A stretch of 64,000 nt of DNA from an uncultured Holophaga sp. (GCF_963677305.1 NZ_OY781925.1:1899501-1963500), one strand, 5' to 3'. Shown: positions 6,857 to 16,196, numbered from the stretch's first letter. Numbers and translations are program-made. Notes: generated from the sequence alone by a model not told the origin.

Positions 6857-8407
6857 TCATCGGCAGGTCTTCTCCACCCAAGCGAAGAGCTCATCCAGGT
6901 CGTAGTCTCCGCCGTGACCCTGGCCCCAGGGCAGGGAGAAGTCCACCTCTTTGCCCTGCTGCTGCAGGGTGAGGGCCAGGATGGAGGGCACCGCCGAGGC
7001 GGTGTCCCGGTCAGCGGCGCCATGGCGGATGCGCCAGTGGGCGGAGACCTGGACCTCCGCCTTGCCGATGAAGGCCATGGGGTTCATGAGGGCGATGACC
7101 TGGGCCTCGGCGAGGGTGCCCCCCCTGGTGTCATGCTGCTGGCCGTAGGCTGTGAAGTGGCGGGCGTTGAGGGTGGCCGAGCCGAAGAGGCTGTTCTCGC
7201 CGGTGCCGAGATCCGTGCCGTCGAAGGCCGAGGTGGCCTTCATGCGCCCGATGGCCTTCAGATAGGCCGGGAAGTCGATCCCGGTCACCTTGCGGCGGGT
7301 GATCCTCAGATAGGTGGCCTTGGAGAGGTCTTGGCCCTGGTCCAGGGCCCGCTGGGCCGAGGCGACCACCTGGGCCCTGATCCAGACCTCGAAGCTGCCG
7401 TGGCCTTTGGCGTCCAGGGTCAGGGGGTGGCCCTGGGCATCCTTCAGACCGAGGCTGTTCAGATAGGCGGGGAAGAGCCGCTTCAGCTCTGCGGCCTGGC
7501 GCACCTGGGTGGCCGTCATGCTCTGCTTGGGGGCGGGGGGCATCTTGGCTGGGTCCATGAGGGGTGGGCGACTGGGGACGCCGTCCGGGCCTCCGGGGTA
7601 GGCCATGCCGGGGGCTCCTGGACCACCAGGACCGCCCATGGGGGGGAAGCGCTGGCCCTGGTAGGTGTGGATGTCGCTGAAGAGCCACTCGTAGGCCATG
7701 TCGGCGTGGTCCAGGTCGGTGATGGGGCAATAGGCTGATACGGCGAAGACATCATCGCGGGTTTCCGCGGCGCCCAGGGCCTGCAGGTAGGGCTCGTACT
7801 CCGGGGCGTTGCCTGTGGCCCCCAGCAGGGCGGAGAGGGCGCCTCCGGCGCTGGTGCCGTTGGAGATGATCTTCTCGGTGTCTCCGGCGGGCAGGCGCTG
7901 GGCGTTGAAGCGGAGGTAACGCACTGCGGCCTTGAGGTCCACGATGGCCGCCGGGGCCTTGCCCGTGTAGTGGCCCTGGGCGTCCGTGAGGGTGCGACCC
8001 CGGGCGCCGGGGGCAGCCACCACCAGCCCCTTGGAGAGGGCGACCAGGGCGGCATTGGGCTGTCCGCCGAAGCCGGGGCCCGGGCGGCCGGCGGGGCCGG
8101 GCATGTAGCCCCCCACGGAATTGGGCAAGAGGATGGGAGCACTCTTGGCAGAGTAGGTCCCCACGGACTTGCCTTCGAAATACTCCACCGGGACGAAGAG
8201 GTTCAGGGTCTCGTAGCGGGTGTCCACGGGGTGCTTCACGGTGACCAGGCCCTCGTAGGCCCGGTAGCGGATGGTTCTGCCGTTCAGCTCCGCGGACTGG
8301 ACCGTGTAGATCTCTGGGTGGAAGACCAGGTCGGGGACCTCCGCCGCCGTGAGGCTGGCGCTGAGAGCCAGGGCGAGACCAGAGAGGGCGAGTGGCTTCA
8401 GGGCCAT
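6857..8407 (-). CDS. secreted tannase/feruloyl-esterase-like alpha/beta hydrolase
   Basis: 516 aa from the ATG at 8407 (AAAGGAA upstream). A signal peptide (about 1-22, LALSGLALALSASLTAA) predicts export. The nucleophile elbow GTSAGG (184-189, Ser186) and a late catalytic His in GHGGDYD (His498) fit the bacterial (subtype B) tannase family, as does the early SAPILLPNSVGGY segment. A Gly/Pro/Met-rich insertion (about 283-320) replaces part of the lid. The likely reaction is hydrolysis of galloyl or related phenolic esters in the periplasm or outside. It would suit an organism using plant phenolics, which agrees with the URO-D-type protein further on. Substrate is inferred. Confidence 0.75.
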   Translation of the reverse strand: MALKPLALSGLALALSASLTAAEVPDLVFHPEIYTVQSAELNGRTIRYRAYEGLVTVKHPVDTRYETLNLFVPVEYFEGKSVGTYSAKSAPILLPNSVGGYMPGPAGRPGPGFGGQPNAALVALSKGLVVAAPGARGRTLTDAQGHYTGKAPAAIVDLKAAVRYLRFNAQRLPAGDTEKIISNGTSAGGALSALLGATGNAPEYEPYLQALGAAETRDDVFAVSAYCPITDLDHADMAYEWLFSDIHTYQGQRFPPMGGPGGPGAPGMAYPGGPDGVPSRPPLMDPAKMPPAPKQSMTATQVRQAAELKRLFPAYLNSLGLKDAQGHPLTLDAKGHGSFEVWIRAQVVASAQRALDQGQDLSKATYLRITRRKVTGIDFPAYLKAIGRMKATSAFDGTDLGTGENSLFGSATLNARHFTAYGQQHDTRGGTLAEAQVIALMNPMAFIGKAEVQVSAHWRIRHGAADRDTASAVPSILALTLQQQGKEVDFSLPWGQGHGGDYDLDELFAWVEKTCR

Positions 8408-8575
8408 GGGGATTCCTTTCGCATGCCGGGAGGATGGTGCGGCCATCACCCCGGGTCAAGCGCCCTGGGGCGCTATAGGCACTCTGACATGACGCCCGAC
8501 GAGTATGGTACAGGTGTTCCGAACTGCAGTGCGGCATGTCCCAATGGCGGGAGGTTCACCTCGGATGGCAGGGGC

Positions 8576-9727
8576 TCAGACCAGCTGGAGGCGCCCCAGC
8601 AGGGCCGCTCCGCCGAGGGCGACCACGCCGCAGAGGGGCCAGAAGAGGCTGCCCAGGTGACCGTAGCCCAGCAGGCCCAGGGAGGGCCCCAGGGTCATGG
8701 CCAGGGTCCAGGTGAGGGAGTAGAGCCCCATGTATTCCCCCCGCCGGTCCCCTGGGGCCAGGGCCGCCACGGCGTCGCTGGCGGCGGGGAGCAGCACCAT
8801 CTCCCCCAGGCTCCAGAGCACCACCCAGACCATCAGGAGGCCCAGGGGACGCCCAAAGCCCGTGAGGCCGAAGCCCAGGGCCAGGAGCAGGGCCCCCAGG
8901 GCCATCTGCCGCCGGTGGGGCCAGGAGGCCACCGCCTGGTTGAGGGCCACTTCCAGGAGCACGATGAGCAGGGTGTTGAGGGTGAAGATCAGGCCGTAGA
9001 CCGCGGTGCCGTACCCCAGATCCCGACTGATCCACAGGGGCAGGCTGCCGTGGATCTGGGTGAAGACCAGGGTGGCGGGCAGGAGCCCCGCCAGAAGCAG
9101 AAGAAGCCGCCTGTCCTTCCAGGCTGTGCTGCTGCGGGTCCCCCCGGGTGGGCCTTCCTGGAGAGGGGGGACCCCCATCAGCAGCACCCCCAGGCCCGCC
9201 AGGGTGGTGAAGGCATCCACCCAGAAGAGGGAGCGGAAGCTCCAGTGGGCCAGCAGTCCGCCCAGGGCCGGTCCAACAGCGATGCCCAGGTTTCCGGCCA
9301 GGCGATGGAGCACGAAGGCCTGTTTGCGCTGGGCGCTGTTGGCCATGCCTGTCAAAAGGGCCATGGAGGAGGGCCAGAAGGCCTGGCTGAAGGCGGACCA
9401 GAGGGCGATGCTCCCCAGGAGAAGGGGCCGGTTATGCACCAGGGGCATGACTGCCAGGAGGAGCCCCGAACCCAGGAGGCTGAGCGCCAGCGTCCGGTGG
9501 TGCCCCATGCGATCTGCGAGCTGCCCCGTGAAGAGCCCTGCCGCCAGCGAGGCCCCGCCGGAGAGGGCAAGAGCCGCACTGGCCTCCCGGGGGGACCAGT
9601 GCAGCTCCTGGATCAGGTAGAGGGTCAGGAAGAAGAGGACCATGGTCCCGCAGCGGTTCACCAGGGTGCTCAGGGCGAGCATCCAGGCCCCGCGGGGCAG
9701 ACCCTCCAGGCCCCGCCAGGGGTTCAT
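8576..9727 (-). CDS. MFS transporter (12-TM drug-efflux type)
   Basis: 383 aa. The ATG at 9727 overlaps the guaA stop (ATGA), so translation is coupled. About 12 hydrophobic segments are visible. The loop-2/3 motif GQLADRMGHHRTL is the MFS signature (G-x-L-a-D-r-x-G-r). It resembles MdtH/YfcJ-type putative multidrug exporters. Sharing a message with guaA may mean purine or analogue export, but many such MFS genes are simply hitch-hikers, and the sequence does not define the substrate. Confidence 0.8.
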   Translation of the reverse strand: MNPWRGLEGLPRGAWMLALSTLVNRCGTMVLFFLTLYLIQELHWSPREASAALALSGGASLAAGLFTGQLADRMGHHRTLALSLLGSGLLLAVMPLVHNRPLLLGSIALWSAFSQAFWPSSMALLTGMANSAQRKQAFVLHRLAGNLGIAVGPALGGLLAHWSFRSLFWVDAFTTLAGLGVLLMGVPPLQEGPPGGTRSSTAWKDRRLLLLLAGLLPATLVFTQIHGSLPLWISRDLGYGTAVYGLIFTLNTLLIVLLEVALNQAVASWPHRRQMALGALLLALGFGLTGFGRPLGLLMVWVVLWSLGEMVLLPAASDAVAALAPGDRRGEYMGLYSLTWTLAMTLGPSLGLLGYGHLGSLFWPLCGVVALGGAALLGRLQLV

Positions 9728-11256
9728 TCGTACTCGATGGTCGCAGGGGGCTTGCTGGTGATGTCGAAGACCACCCGGTTGATGCCCTTCACCTCGTTGA
9801 CGATGCGCTGGGCCACCTTCTCCAGGAGCTCGTGGGGGAGTCTGGCCCAGTCGGCGGTCATGAAGTCCTCGCTGGTGACGGCGCGGATGGCGCACATGTT
9901 CTCGTAGGTGCGCTCATCGCCCATGATGCCCACGGTCTGCACGGGCAGGAGCACGGCGAAGGCCTGGCTGGTGAGCTTGTACCAGCCACTCTGCTTGAGC
10001 TCCTCGATGAAGATGTCATCGGCCTCCTGGAGGATCTTCACCCGGTCGGCGCTGATGGGGCCGGGGATGCGAACCGCCAAGCCAGGGCCGGGGAAGGGGT
10101 GGCGCCAGACCATGTCCTCGGGCAGGCCCAGGGCCAAGCCCGCGCGGCGCACCTCATCCTTGAAGAGCTCCCGCAGGGGCTCCACCAGCTGCATGTTCAT
10201 GCGCGCGGGCAGGCCGCCCACGTTGTGGTGGGACTTCACCAGCACGGCGCCGCCGATGCCGCTGGACTCGATGACATCGGGGTAGAGGGTGCCCTGGCCC
10301 AGGAACCTGGCCTGGGTGGCCTTGGCCTCCTTCTCGAAGGTCTCCACGAAGAGGCGGCCGATGATCTTGCGCTTCTGCTCAGGGTCGCTGATGCCGTGGA
10401 GCTCCGTGAGGAAGACCTCGGAGGCGTCCACCCACTTCACCTTCAGGTCGAAGGGAGCGAAGGCGTCCTGGACATGCTTCATCTCGTCCTTGCGCATGAG
10501 GCCGGTGTCCACGAAGACGCAGGTGAGGCGGTCGCCGATGGCGCGGTGCAGCAGCAGGGCGGCCACGCTGGAGTCCACGCCCCCGGAGAGACCCAGCACC
10601 ACGGTGCCGTCGGGACCCACCTGCCTCTGGATGTCGGCCACCTTCTGTTCGATGAAGTGCCCGGCGTTCCAGTCCAGCTTCATGGCGCAGACATGGAGGA
10701 AGTTGAGCAGCAGGGCGTTGCCGTGGACGGAGTGGGTGACTTCGGGGTGGAACTGGATGCCGTAGCGGCGCCGGGCCCGGTCCTCCATGGCGGCCACGGG
10801 GACGCCGGGGGTCTTGGCCACCACCTGGAAGCCCTCGGGGGCCACCTCCACATGGTCGCCGTGGCTCATCCACACCACCTGCTCGGGGTCCATGCCCTGG
10901 AAGAGCACGCTGTCGGCATCGGTGGCCTCGATGGTGGCCTTGCCGTACTCGCGCTTGGCGGCGCGGTGGATCTGGCCGCCGAAGTCACGGCTCATGAGCT
11001 GCAGACCGTAGCAGATGCCCAAGACGGGAACACCCAGCTCGAAGATGCCCGCATCGATGCCGGGGGCGCCTTCCTCCAGGACAGAGTTGGGGCCGCCCGA
11101 GAGGATCACGCCCTTGAGGTCATCGCCGGCGATCTCGGCCACGGTGGCCTCGGGTCCGTACACGAGGCCGAAGGCCCCCAGCTCGCGCAGTCTACGGGTG
11201 ATGAGCCGGGTGTACTGGCTTCCGTAGTCGATGATCGCGATCCGCTCGTGGTGCAT
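9724..11256 (-). CDS. guaA: GMP synthase (glutamine-hydrolysing)
   Basis: 510 aa. Converts XMP to GMP using ATP and glutamine. ATG at 11256 with AGGAG upstream. The class I glutamine amidotransferase domain (about 1-195) has the nucleophile Cys82 in GICYG and the partners His170 and Glu172 in FHPEV. The ATP pyrophosphatase domain has SGGVDSS (224-230). The C-terminal dimerisation domain ends KPPATIEYE, the usual GuaA end. The upstream region is shared with the divergent permease gene. No guaB is present. Confidence 0.97.
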   Translation of the reverse strand: MHHERIAIIDYGSQYTRLITRRLRELGAFGLVYGPEATVAEIAGDDLKGVILSGGPNSVLEEGAPGIDAGIFELGVPVLGICYGLQLMSRDFGGQIHRAAKREYGKATIEATDADSVLFQGMDPEQVVWMSHGDHVEVAPEGFQVVAKTPGVPVAAMEDRARRRYGIQFHPEVTHSVHGNALLLNFLHVCAMKLDWNAGHFIEQKVADIQRQVGPDGTVVLGLSGGVDSSVAALLLHRAIGDRLTCVFVDTGLMRKDEMKHVQDAFAPFDLKVKWVDASEVFLTELHGISDPEQKRKIIGRLFVETFEKEAKATQARFLGQGTLYPDVIESSGIGGAVLVKSHHNVGGLPARMNMQLVEPLRELFKDEVRRAGLALGLPEDMVWRHPFPGPGLAVRIPGPISADRVKILQEADDIFIEELKQSGWYKLTSQAFAVLLPVQTVGIMGDERTYENMCAIRAVTSEDFMTADWARLPHELLEKVAQRIVNEVKGINRVVFDITSKPPATIEYE

Positions 11257-11484
11257 GGGGACTCCTGCCTGTAATCCTCCAGCATATCGGAAGGTGGGGG
11301 GCGGCGGCAGGGTTCCGGCGCTCGGGGGCCGAGTTCCGGGGGATACCTGAAGCCTGTGCGCTCTTCCTCTCCGAAGGGAAAGCAAGGGGTGTCCGCCGAT
11401 GTGGACACCGACTGCACGCCGATCAAGTCTGGACCGATGCGGCTCGAGGTGCCTGGGACCATACCCTCAGAGCGGGGGGGGGAG

Positions 11485-11553
11485 GCGTCAAGATTTCATC
11501 AAAGTTGCGTCAAGTTTGTATCAAAAGTGATCGCATGTGAGCTATTTGCGATC
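11485..11553 (+). promoter_or_regulatory. four 11-bp iterons plus 7-bp inverted repeat upstream of the permease
   Basis: TCAA occurs at 11488, 11499, 11510 and 11521, exactly 11 bp apart, inside two tandem 22-bp units (11485-11506, 11507-11528) that match at 16 of 22 bases. This is the geometry of OmpR/PhoB-family response-regulator boxes. GATCGCA (11529-11535) and TGCGATC (11547-11553) then form a perfect inverted repeat with an 11-nt centre. TATTTG at 11543-11548 could be the -10. The rest of the 11257-11598 gap contains a mostly GC-rich stretch near guaA in which I see no gene or recognisable riboswitch. Confidence 0.6.
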
Positions 11554-11598
11554 CTGATGCGGGCAGAATCGCCTCTGTTGTATTGGAGGCACCTCCCC

Positions 11599-13542
11599 AT
11601 GTTCGATGTCCGAAGAGTCCTCCTGGGCCGCCGTCTGGCCAGTGACGAAACCCACCACACCCAGGTGGGCAACATGGTCGGCCTGTCCGTCTTCAGCTCG
11701 GATGCCCTTTCCTCCGTCGCCTACGCGACCCAGGAGATCATGGCCAGCCTCTCCAGCAATCTCCACGGGTTGACCGGAGCCGCGGCCGCGGGTGCCGCCG
11801 CAGCCCTCTTCGGGCTCTCCATTCCCGTGGCCCTCAGCATCGTCGGACTCCTGGTCATCCTCGGCATCGGCTATCGTCAGACCATCCTGGCCTATCCCAG
11901 CGGCGGTGGAGCCTACATTGTGGCCAAGGAGAACCTGGGTGAGATGGCGGCCCTGGTGGCCGGTGCTTCTCTTCTGACCGACTACATCCTGACAGTGGCG
12001 GCCTCGGTGTCCTCGGGCATCGCCGCCGTCACCTCGGCCTTCCCCCACCTGGCCGGGTTCAACGTCGGGCTGACCATTCTCTGCATCCTCTTCATCGGCA
12101 TCGCCAATCTGCGAGGAGTCAAGGAGTCGGGCTTCCTCTTCGCCATTCCCACCTATGGCTTCATCGGGCTCATGATCCTGATGCTGGTGACGGGCTTCGT
12201 GAAGGTGATGCTGGGCGGCGGCCCCAGCACGGTCCAGGTCCACGATTCGGTGAAGCTGGCCACCCACGCCTCGGCTTTCGGGCTCGTCTGGGTGTTCATG
12301 CGGGCCTACAGCGCCGGGTGTACCGCCCTGACCGGGGTGGAGGCGATCTCCAACGGGGTGCAGGCTTTCAAGACGCCTTCCTCGAAGAATGCCGCCAAGA
12401 CTATGGTCTACATGATCCTCCTCCTGGGCGGCATGTTCCTGGGCATCACCCTGCTGGCCCACAAGTTCGGCATCGTCTATCACCACAGCGAGGATGCCTC
12501 CCAGGTGGCCGAGACTCTGCTCTCCAAACTCATCAAGGGGGTCTATGGGGCACCGGTGGCCGGGCTGCCCAAGCTGCTCTACTACCTGACGCAGGGATTC
12601 ACCTTCGCCGTCCTGGTGGTGGCGGCCAACACCGCCTACTCCGACTTCCCCCGTCTGGGTGCCATCCTGGCCTCCGACAGCTTCCTGCCCAAGCAGCTGG
12701 CCAGTCGGGGCGATCGCCTGGTCTTCAGCAACGGCATCATGATCCTCACTCTGGTGAGCTGCATGCTGGTCTGGCTCTGTCATGCCAACACTGATGTGCT
12801 GCTGCCCCTCTACGCCCTGGGGGTGTTCATCGGCTTCACCCTCAGCCAGACGGGCATGGTCCTGCACTGGATCAAGTTCCGGGAGGTGGAGAAGCGCTGG
12901 CGGCTCAAGGCCGTGGTGAATGCCATCGGCGCCCTGGCCGCAGGCATCGTCATGCTGGACATCGGCATCACCAAGTTCGTCCATGGTGCCTGGATCGTGG
13001 TCGTGCTCATCCCGATCCTGGTAGCGACCTTCCTCCGCATCCACCGGCACTACGTCTCCGTGCGCTCCCGTCTGGCCGCCAGCCGCACCGAGGAGCTCCG
13101 CCCCGCCCGGAATCGCGTGGTCGTCTTTGTCTCCAAGATCCACAAGGGCACCCTGGAGTCCCTCCGCTATGGTCAGGCCATCGCAGGTCAGGGCCACCTG
13201 GAGGCGCTGACGGTGGACTTCCCCGGGGAGCACGGGCAGCCCAGCAGCGAGCGCTACCGGCTGGAGGCCGACTGGAAGAAATACTGCGGCCAGGTGCCCC
13301 TGAGGGTCATCAACAGCCCCTACCGCAAGATCGTCGAGCCCATCCTGGAGGAGCTGGAGCTCATCTCGGCGGAGGACCCCGAGTGCACCACCACGATCAT
13401 CCTCCCGGAGTTCGTCCCGGATCGATGGTGGGGCAACCTCCTCCACAACCAGACCGCCTGGCGCCTCAAGGCCCGGCTCCTGGCCCGCCCGAACACGGTG
13501 GTCATCTCCATCCCCTACCACCTGGAGTCGGTGGTGTACTGA
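11599..13542 (+). CDS. APC-superfamily permease, KimA/YdaO-like (probable K+ uptake)
   Basis: 647 aa. ATG at 11599 follows GGAGG (11585-11589); the open frame continues upstream over the operator region and is not used. The opening (LLGRRLASDE, then SSDALSSVAYATQEI) matches the KimA/YdaO potassium/proton symporter family. About 12 membrane segments (roughly residues 30-480) are followed by a cytosolic C-terminal domain of about 160 residues. In Firmicutes these genes respond to c-di-AMP through a riboswitch; I do not find one here. Instead the upstream region has response-regulator-like iterons. The substrate is inferred from family resemblance and an amino-acid permease remains possible. Confidence 0.78.
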   Translation: MFDVRRVLLGRRLASDETHHTQVGNMVGLSVFSSDALSSVAYATQEIMASLSSNLHGLTGAAAAGAAAALFGLSIPVALSIVGLLVILGIGYRQTILAYPSGGGAYIVAKENLGEMAALVAGASLLTDYILTVAASVSSGIAAVTSAFPHLAGFNVGLTILCILFIGIANLRGVKESGFLFAIPTYGFIGLMILMLVTGFVKVMLGGGPSTVQVHDSVKLATHASAFGLVWVFMRAYSAGCTALTGVEAISNGVQAFKTPSSKNAAKTMVYMILLLGGMFLGITLLAHKFGIVYHHSEDASQVAETLLSKLIKGVYGAPVAGLPKLLYYLTQGFTFAVLVVAANTAYSDFPRLGAILASDSFLPKQLASRGDRLVFSNGIMILTLVSCMLVWLCHANTDVLLPLYALGVFIGFTLSQTGMVLHWIKFREVEKRWRLKAVVNAIGALAAGIVMLDIGITKFVHGAWIVVVLIPILVATFLRIHRHYVSVRSRLAASRTEELRPARNRVVVFVSKIHKGTLESLRYGQAIAGQGHLEALTVDFPGEHGQPSSERYRLEADWKKYCGQVPLRVINSPYRKIVEPILEELELISAEDPECTTTIILPEFVPDRWWGNLLHNQTAWRLKARLLARPNTVVISIPYHLESVVY

Positions 13543-13645
13543 AGCCCAGGGGCTCCACCTCCAAGGCCGGAAGGGTGTCAAGGCCCACCAAGAGAGGGTT
13601 TTGACCGCGGCCTCCATCGATGACTTGGACAGGCTCCTCGCTTGA

Positions 13646-14563
13646 TCAGGGGGTTGCTGGATGTCCCAGGAGGTCCTGGAGGGCGCTCTCCAGATCAGGA
13701 AAGCGGAATGTGAAGCCCTGGGCCTGGAGGCGGGCCGGTATGGCCCACACCCCTCCCAGCAGCATCTCCTCCGCCAATTGCCCCAGGGCAAGGCGGAGGA
13801 GAGAGGCGCTCAGGACCCCGGGCACCGGCAGGACGGGACGGCGCAGAACCCCGGCCAGGGTGCGGGTGAAGTCGGCATTGCTGAGGGGGGCGGGGGCCAC
13901 GGCGTTGTAGATGTCCTCCATGCCGGGGTCACTGACCACCCTTGCCATGAGCCGTACCAGGTCCTCAAGGTGGATCCAGCTCATGCCCTGCTTGCCGTCC
14001 CCCAGGCGGGTGCCCAGACCCCAGCGGACCGAGCGGGCCAACCTGGGCAGGGCACCTCCCTCCCGGGCGAGCACCATGCCCAGGCGGAGCTTCACCACCC
14101 GTACGCCGGGACTGCCAGCGCTGTCCGCTTCAGCCTCCCAGGCCCGGCAGACCCCGGCCAGGAATCCCGGGCCGCTGGGGTCATCCTCCCTCACAAACTC
14201 GGGGTTGAGGTACCCATAGAAGCCGGTGGCACTGGCGTTCACCAGGGTCCGGGGGCCTCCGCTCCGGGCCAGGGCCTGGGCGATGCGGTGGGTGGGCTGG
14301 GTCCGGCTCTCCAGCAGGAGGCGCTTCCGTTCGGGGGTCCAGCGCCCCTGGGCGATGGGCTCTCCCGCCAGGTTGATGACGGCATCGTGCTCCGGGATGA
14401 GCTGCTCCAGGGCCAGCCAGGGCCTGAAGCTCATCCGGGGCTGCGCCGGGGGGGGGGTGTTCCGGGTCAGGAGGGTGAGCTCATGGCCGTCCGCGATGAG
14501 CCGGGCGCAGAGGGCCCTGCCCACCAGGCCGGTGCCTCCCGAGATGAGGATCCTGGATGCCAT
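13646..14563 (-). CDS. TIGR01777-family epimerase (SDR39U1/YfcH-like)
   Basis: 305 aa. Atypical short-chain dehydrogenase with N-terminal nucleotide-binding GGTGLVG (9-15). Family hallmarks are visible: NLAGEPIAQGRWTPERK, the catalytic-region NASATGFYG, and the helical C-terminal DUF1731-like segment. ATG at 14563 with GAAGGGG upstream. Cytoplasmic; the physiological substrate of this family is not known. It converges on the permease gene across a 103-bp gap in which I see no strong terminator. Confidence 0.88.
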   Translation of the reverse strand: MASRILISGGTGLVGRALCARLIADGHELTLLTRNTPPPAQPRMSFRPWLALEQLIPEHDAVINLAGEPIAQGRWTPERKRLLLESRTQPTHRIAQALARSGGPRTLVNASATGFYGYLNPEFVREDDPSGPGFLAGVCRAWEAEADSAGSPGVRVVKLRLGMVLAREGGALPRLARSVRWGLGTRLGDGKQGMSWIHLEDLVRLMARVVSDPGMEDIYNAVAPAPLSNADFTRTLAGVLRRPVLPVPGVLSASLLRLALGQLAEEMLLGGVWAIPARLQAQGFTFRFPDLESALQDLLGHPATP

Positions 14564-14618
14564 GGGTGCCCCTTCTCCCTGAGTGTAGTCCGGGGACCCG
14601 GTGGGGCCACAGGACCCC

Positions 14619-15353
14619 TCAGGCCCTGGGGGTGAGCGTGAGTAGGTGCTCGCCGAGGGGGGATGGGGCCGGATGCTCGGGCTCGGCCAGGATGAGGCGG
14701 TTCTTGGGGGTGATGTCTGCGGGGATGGTCTGGGTCAGAACGTGATAGCCCCCGGCCCGCAGGCGGGCCACCCGCGTGGCGTCCATGGCCAGAGCGCCGT
14801 CCATCCAGCCACCCAGTCCGCCCAGATCCCCTGAGCCCAGGGCATGACAGCAGGGCAGGACCGCCACCGCAGCCCCGGTCTCCATGGCCCGCTCCAGGAC
14901 CAGATCGGTGAGGCTTCCGCAGGCATGGGCCGATACCACCAGGTCGTTCCGGTCCAGGTTCAGGGTCCTCAGGTCGGCCTCCTGGAAGCGCACCCGTCCC
15001 TGGAGTCGCGGCCAGGCTTCGACCAGGGCGGTCTCCAGCCGTCCTGCACTCGGCGGTATCCGCAGGTCCACCGCAAGGGCCTCGGGGGAGCTGTCATCCA
15101 GCAGGAGGAGGATCCAGGCCACCAGGCCATGGCCGCAGGCCAAGTCCACCACCCGCCGCCCCCGGAAGCGGCGCCGCACCCGGCGGGCCACCTCCCAGGC
15201 CTCGAAGAGCTCCTTGCGGGGCAGGCAGCCGGCCCGGCAGACCACCCGGGCGATGCTGTCGAAGAGGGTCCCGCCGGTGAAGAGCGGCAGCTGCTTTTCC
15301 GTGAGGCGGCTCCGGGAGGCCCGGCGCAGGGTGGGTTCCGGTTCCCCGCTCAT
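14619..15353 (-). CDS. SAM-dependent methyltransferase-domain protein (Methyltransf_32-like)
   Basis: 244 aa, ATG at 15353 overlapping the VF530-like stop by ATGA. The SAM-binding loop is VVDLACGHG, followed by AVDLRIPP and [10 protein letters not shown], the pattern of Methyltransf_32 (PF13679) proteins. RKELFEAWE precedes the fold as in that family. An N-terminal basic stretch could contact nucleic acid. Last gene of a tightly overlapping trio. Substrate unknown; some relatives act on RNA or protein. Confidence 0.75.
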   Translation of the reverse strand: MSGEPEPTLRRASRSRLTEKQLPLFTGGTLFDSIARVVCRAGCLPRKELFEAWEVARRVRRRFRGRRVVDLACGHGLVAWILLLLDDSSPEALAVDLRIPPSAGRLETALVEAWPRLQGRVRFQEADLRTLNLDRNDLVVSAHACGSLTDLVLERAMETGAAVAVLPCCHALGSGDLGGLGGWMDGALAMDATRVARLRAGGYHVLTQTIPADITPKNRLILAEPEHPAPSPLGEHLLTLTPRA

Positions 15354-15586
15354 CGGGACCCTCCGCAGAAGGTGTCCAGGTAGAGTTCTTCCACGGCTTT
15401 CCGGGCCCAGGGGGTGCGGCGCAGGAAGGTGAGGCTGGAGGAGATGCTGGGGTCCAAGCGGAAGCAGCGGATCTCCACGCGCCGACCCATCTCCTCCCAG
15501 CCCAGTTCCTCCACGAGCCGCGTGAGGAGCGCCTTCAGAGTCACGCCGTGAAGGGGATCCTTGGGGTGGGGGGCCGGGGCGCTCAC
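15350..15586 (-). CDS. VF530-like (DUF2132) small DNA-binding protein
   Basis: 78 aa. GTG start at 15586 overlapping the preceding stop (GTGA), and a stop overlapping the next start (ATGA). The sequence [20 protein letters not shown], then [14 protein letters not shown] and FLRRTPWAR, fits the VF530/DUF2132 family very closely. The Vibrio member has a known fold and is annotated as DNA-binding; its cellular role is undefined. The coupling to a methyltransferase gene is noteworthy. Confidence 0.88.
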   Translation of the reverse strand: MSAPAPHPKDPLHGVTLKALLTRLVEELGWEEMGRRVEIRCFRLDPSISSSLTFLRRTPWARKAVEELYLDTFCGGSR

Positions 15587-15780
15587 TTGCCCTTGTTCCC
15601 GCCCCGCTGGTGGGCGATGGCGGTACGGGCGGGGCGGATGCTCTGCACGATCCCGGAGCCGGCTCTGGGATCCCCCTCCTTGCGCTTGGCCCCCTGCAGG
15701 GGCCCCTTGCCGGTGCCGTTGGCATCGGCGATGGTCTTCAGCAGCTCAGGGGGAACGGTGGGTTTCGCCATGGAATCCAT
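15583..15780 (-). CDS. small basic hypothetical protein
   Basis: 65 aa, or 62 aa if the second ATG (15771) is used; neither has a strong ribosome binding site. It is rich in Gly, Lys, Arg and Pro ([18 protein letters not shown], then HQRGGNKGK at the end), so probably largely disordered and possibly nucleic-acid-binding. The stop overlaps the GTG start of the VF530-like gene, which is the main reason to accept it as real. No family recognised. Confidence 0.6.
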   Translation of the reverse strand: MDSMAKPTVPPELLKTIADANGTGKGPLQGAKRKEGDPRAGSGIVQSIRPARTAIAHQRGGNKGK

Positions 15781-15854
15781 TGTAGACGCTCGCCGGCCTC
15801 CGGGTGCCGCAGCACAGGGCGGGGGCCAGGAGCAGGATGAGGAGGTGACAGTCC

Positions 15855-16196
15855 TCAGGCCTTCTTGACGAACTCGGACTTGAGGCTCATGGCCCCGAAG
15901 CCTTCGATACGGCAGTCGATGTTGTGATCGCCCTCCACGAGGCGGATGCCCTTCACCTTGGTGCCCATCTTGAGGGGGGAGGGGCTTCCCTTGACCTTGA
16001 GATCCTTGATGAGGACCACTGTGTCACCGTCGTGAAGGGGGTTGCCATGGGCATCCTTCACCACCAGCTCCGCCTCCCCAGGCTCTGTCTCGGCCGCGAG
16101 GGGCCACTCGTGGCCGCATTCGGGACAGATGAAGAGCCCTTCGCTCTCATAGGTGTATCCGGACTTGCAGGCAGGGCAGGGAGGGAGCTGGGTCAC
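15855..16196 (-). CDS. yjdM: PhnA/YjdM family zinc-ribbon protein
   Basis: 113 aa, GTG at 16196 preceded by GAGGAA. The N-terminal zinc ribbon has CPAC (8-11) and CPEC (24-27). The C-terminal PhnA domain contains [21 protein letters not shown] and the [18 protein letters not shown] segment. Although named for the phosphonate operon, the family is not known to take part in C-P bond cleavage, and no phn gene is nearby. Function essentially unknown; family certain. Confidence 0.93.
   Translation of the reverse strand: MTQLPPCPACKSGYTYESEGLFICPECGHEWPLAAETEPGEAELVVKDAHGNPLHDGDTVVLIKDLKVKGSPSPLKMGTKVKGIRLVEGDHNIDCRIEGFGAMSLKSEFVKKA

Noticed and set aside
7970..9907. 645-codon plus-strand frame over the tannase-like and MFS genes
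   Set aside because: Gln/Gly/Pro-rich shadow without any recognisable motif.
11257..11598. Possible c-di-AMP (ydaO) or GEMM riboswitch before the KimA-like gene
   Set aside because: A few GGG and CCGA-like patches exist, but I could not fit the conserved core of either class. An Infernal/Rfam scan would decide.
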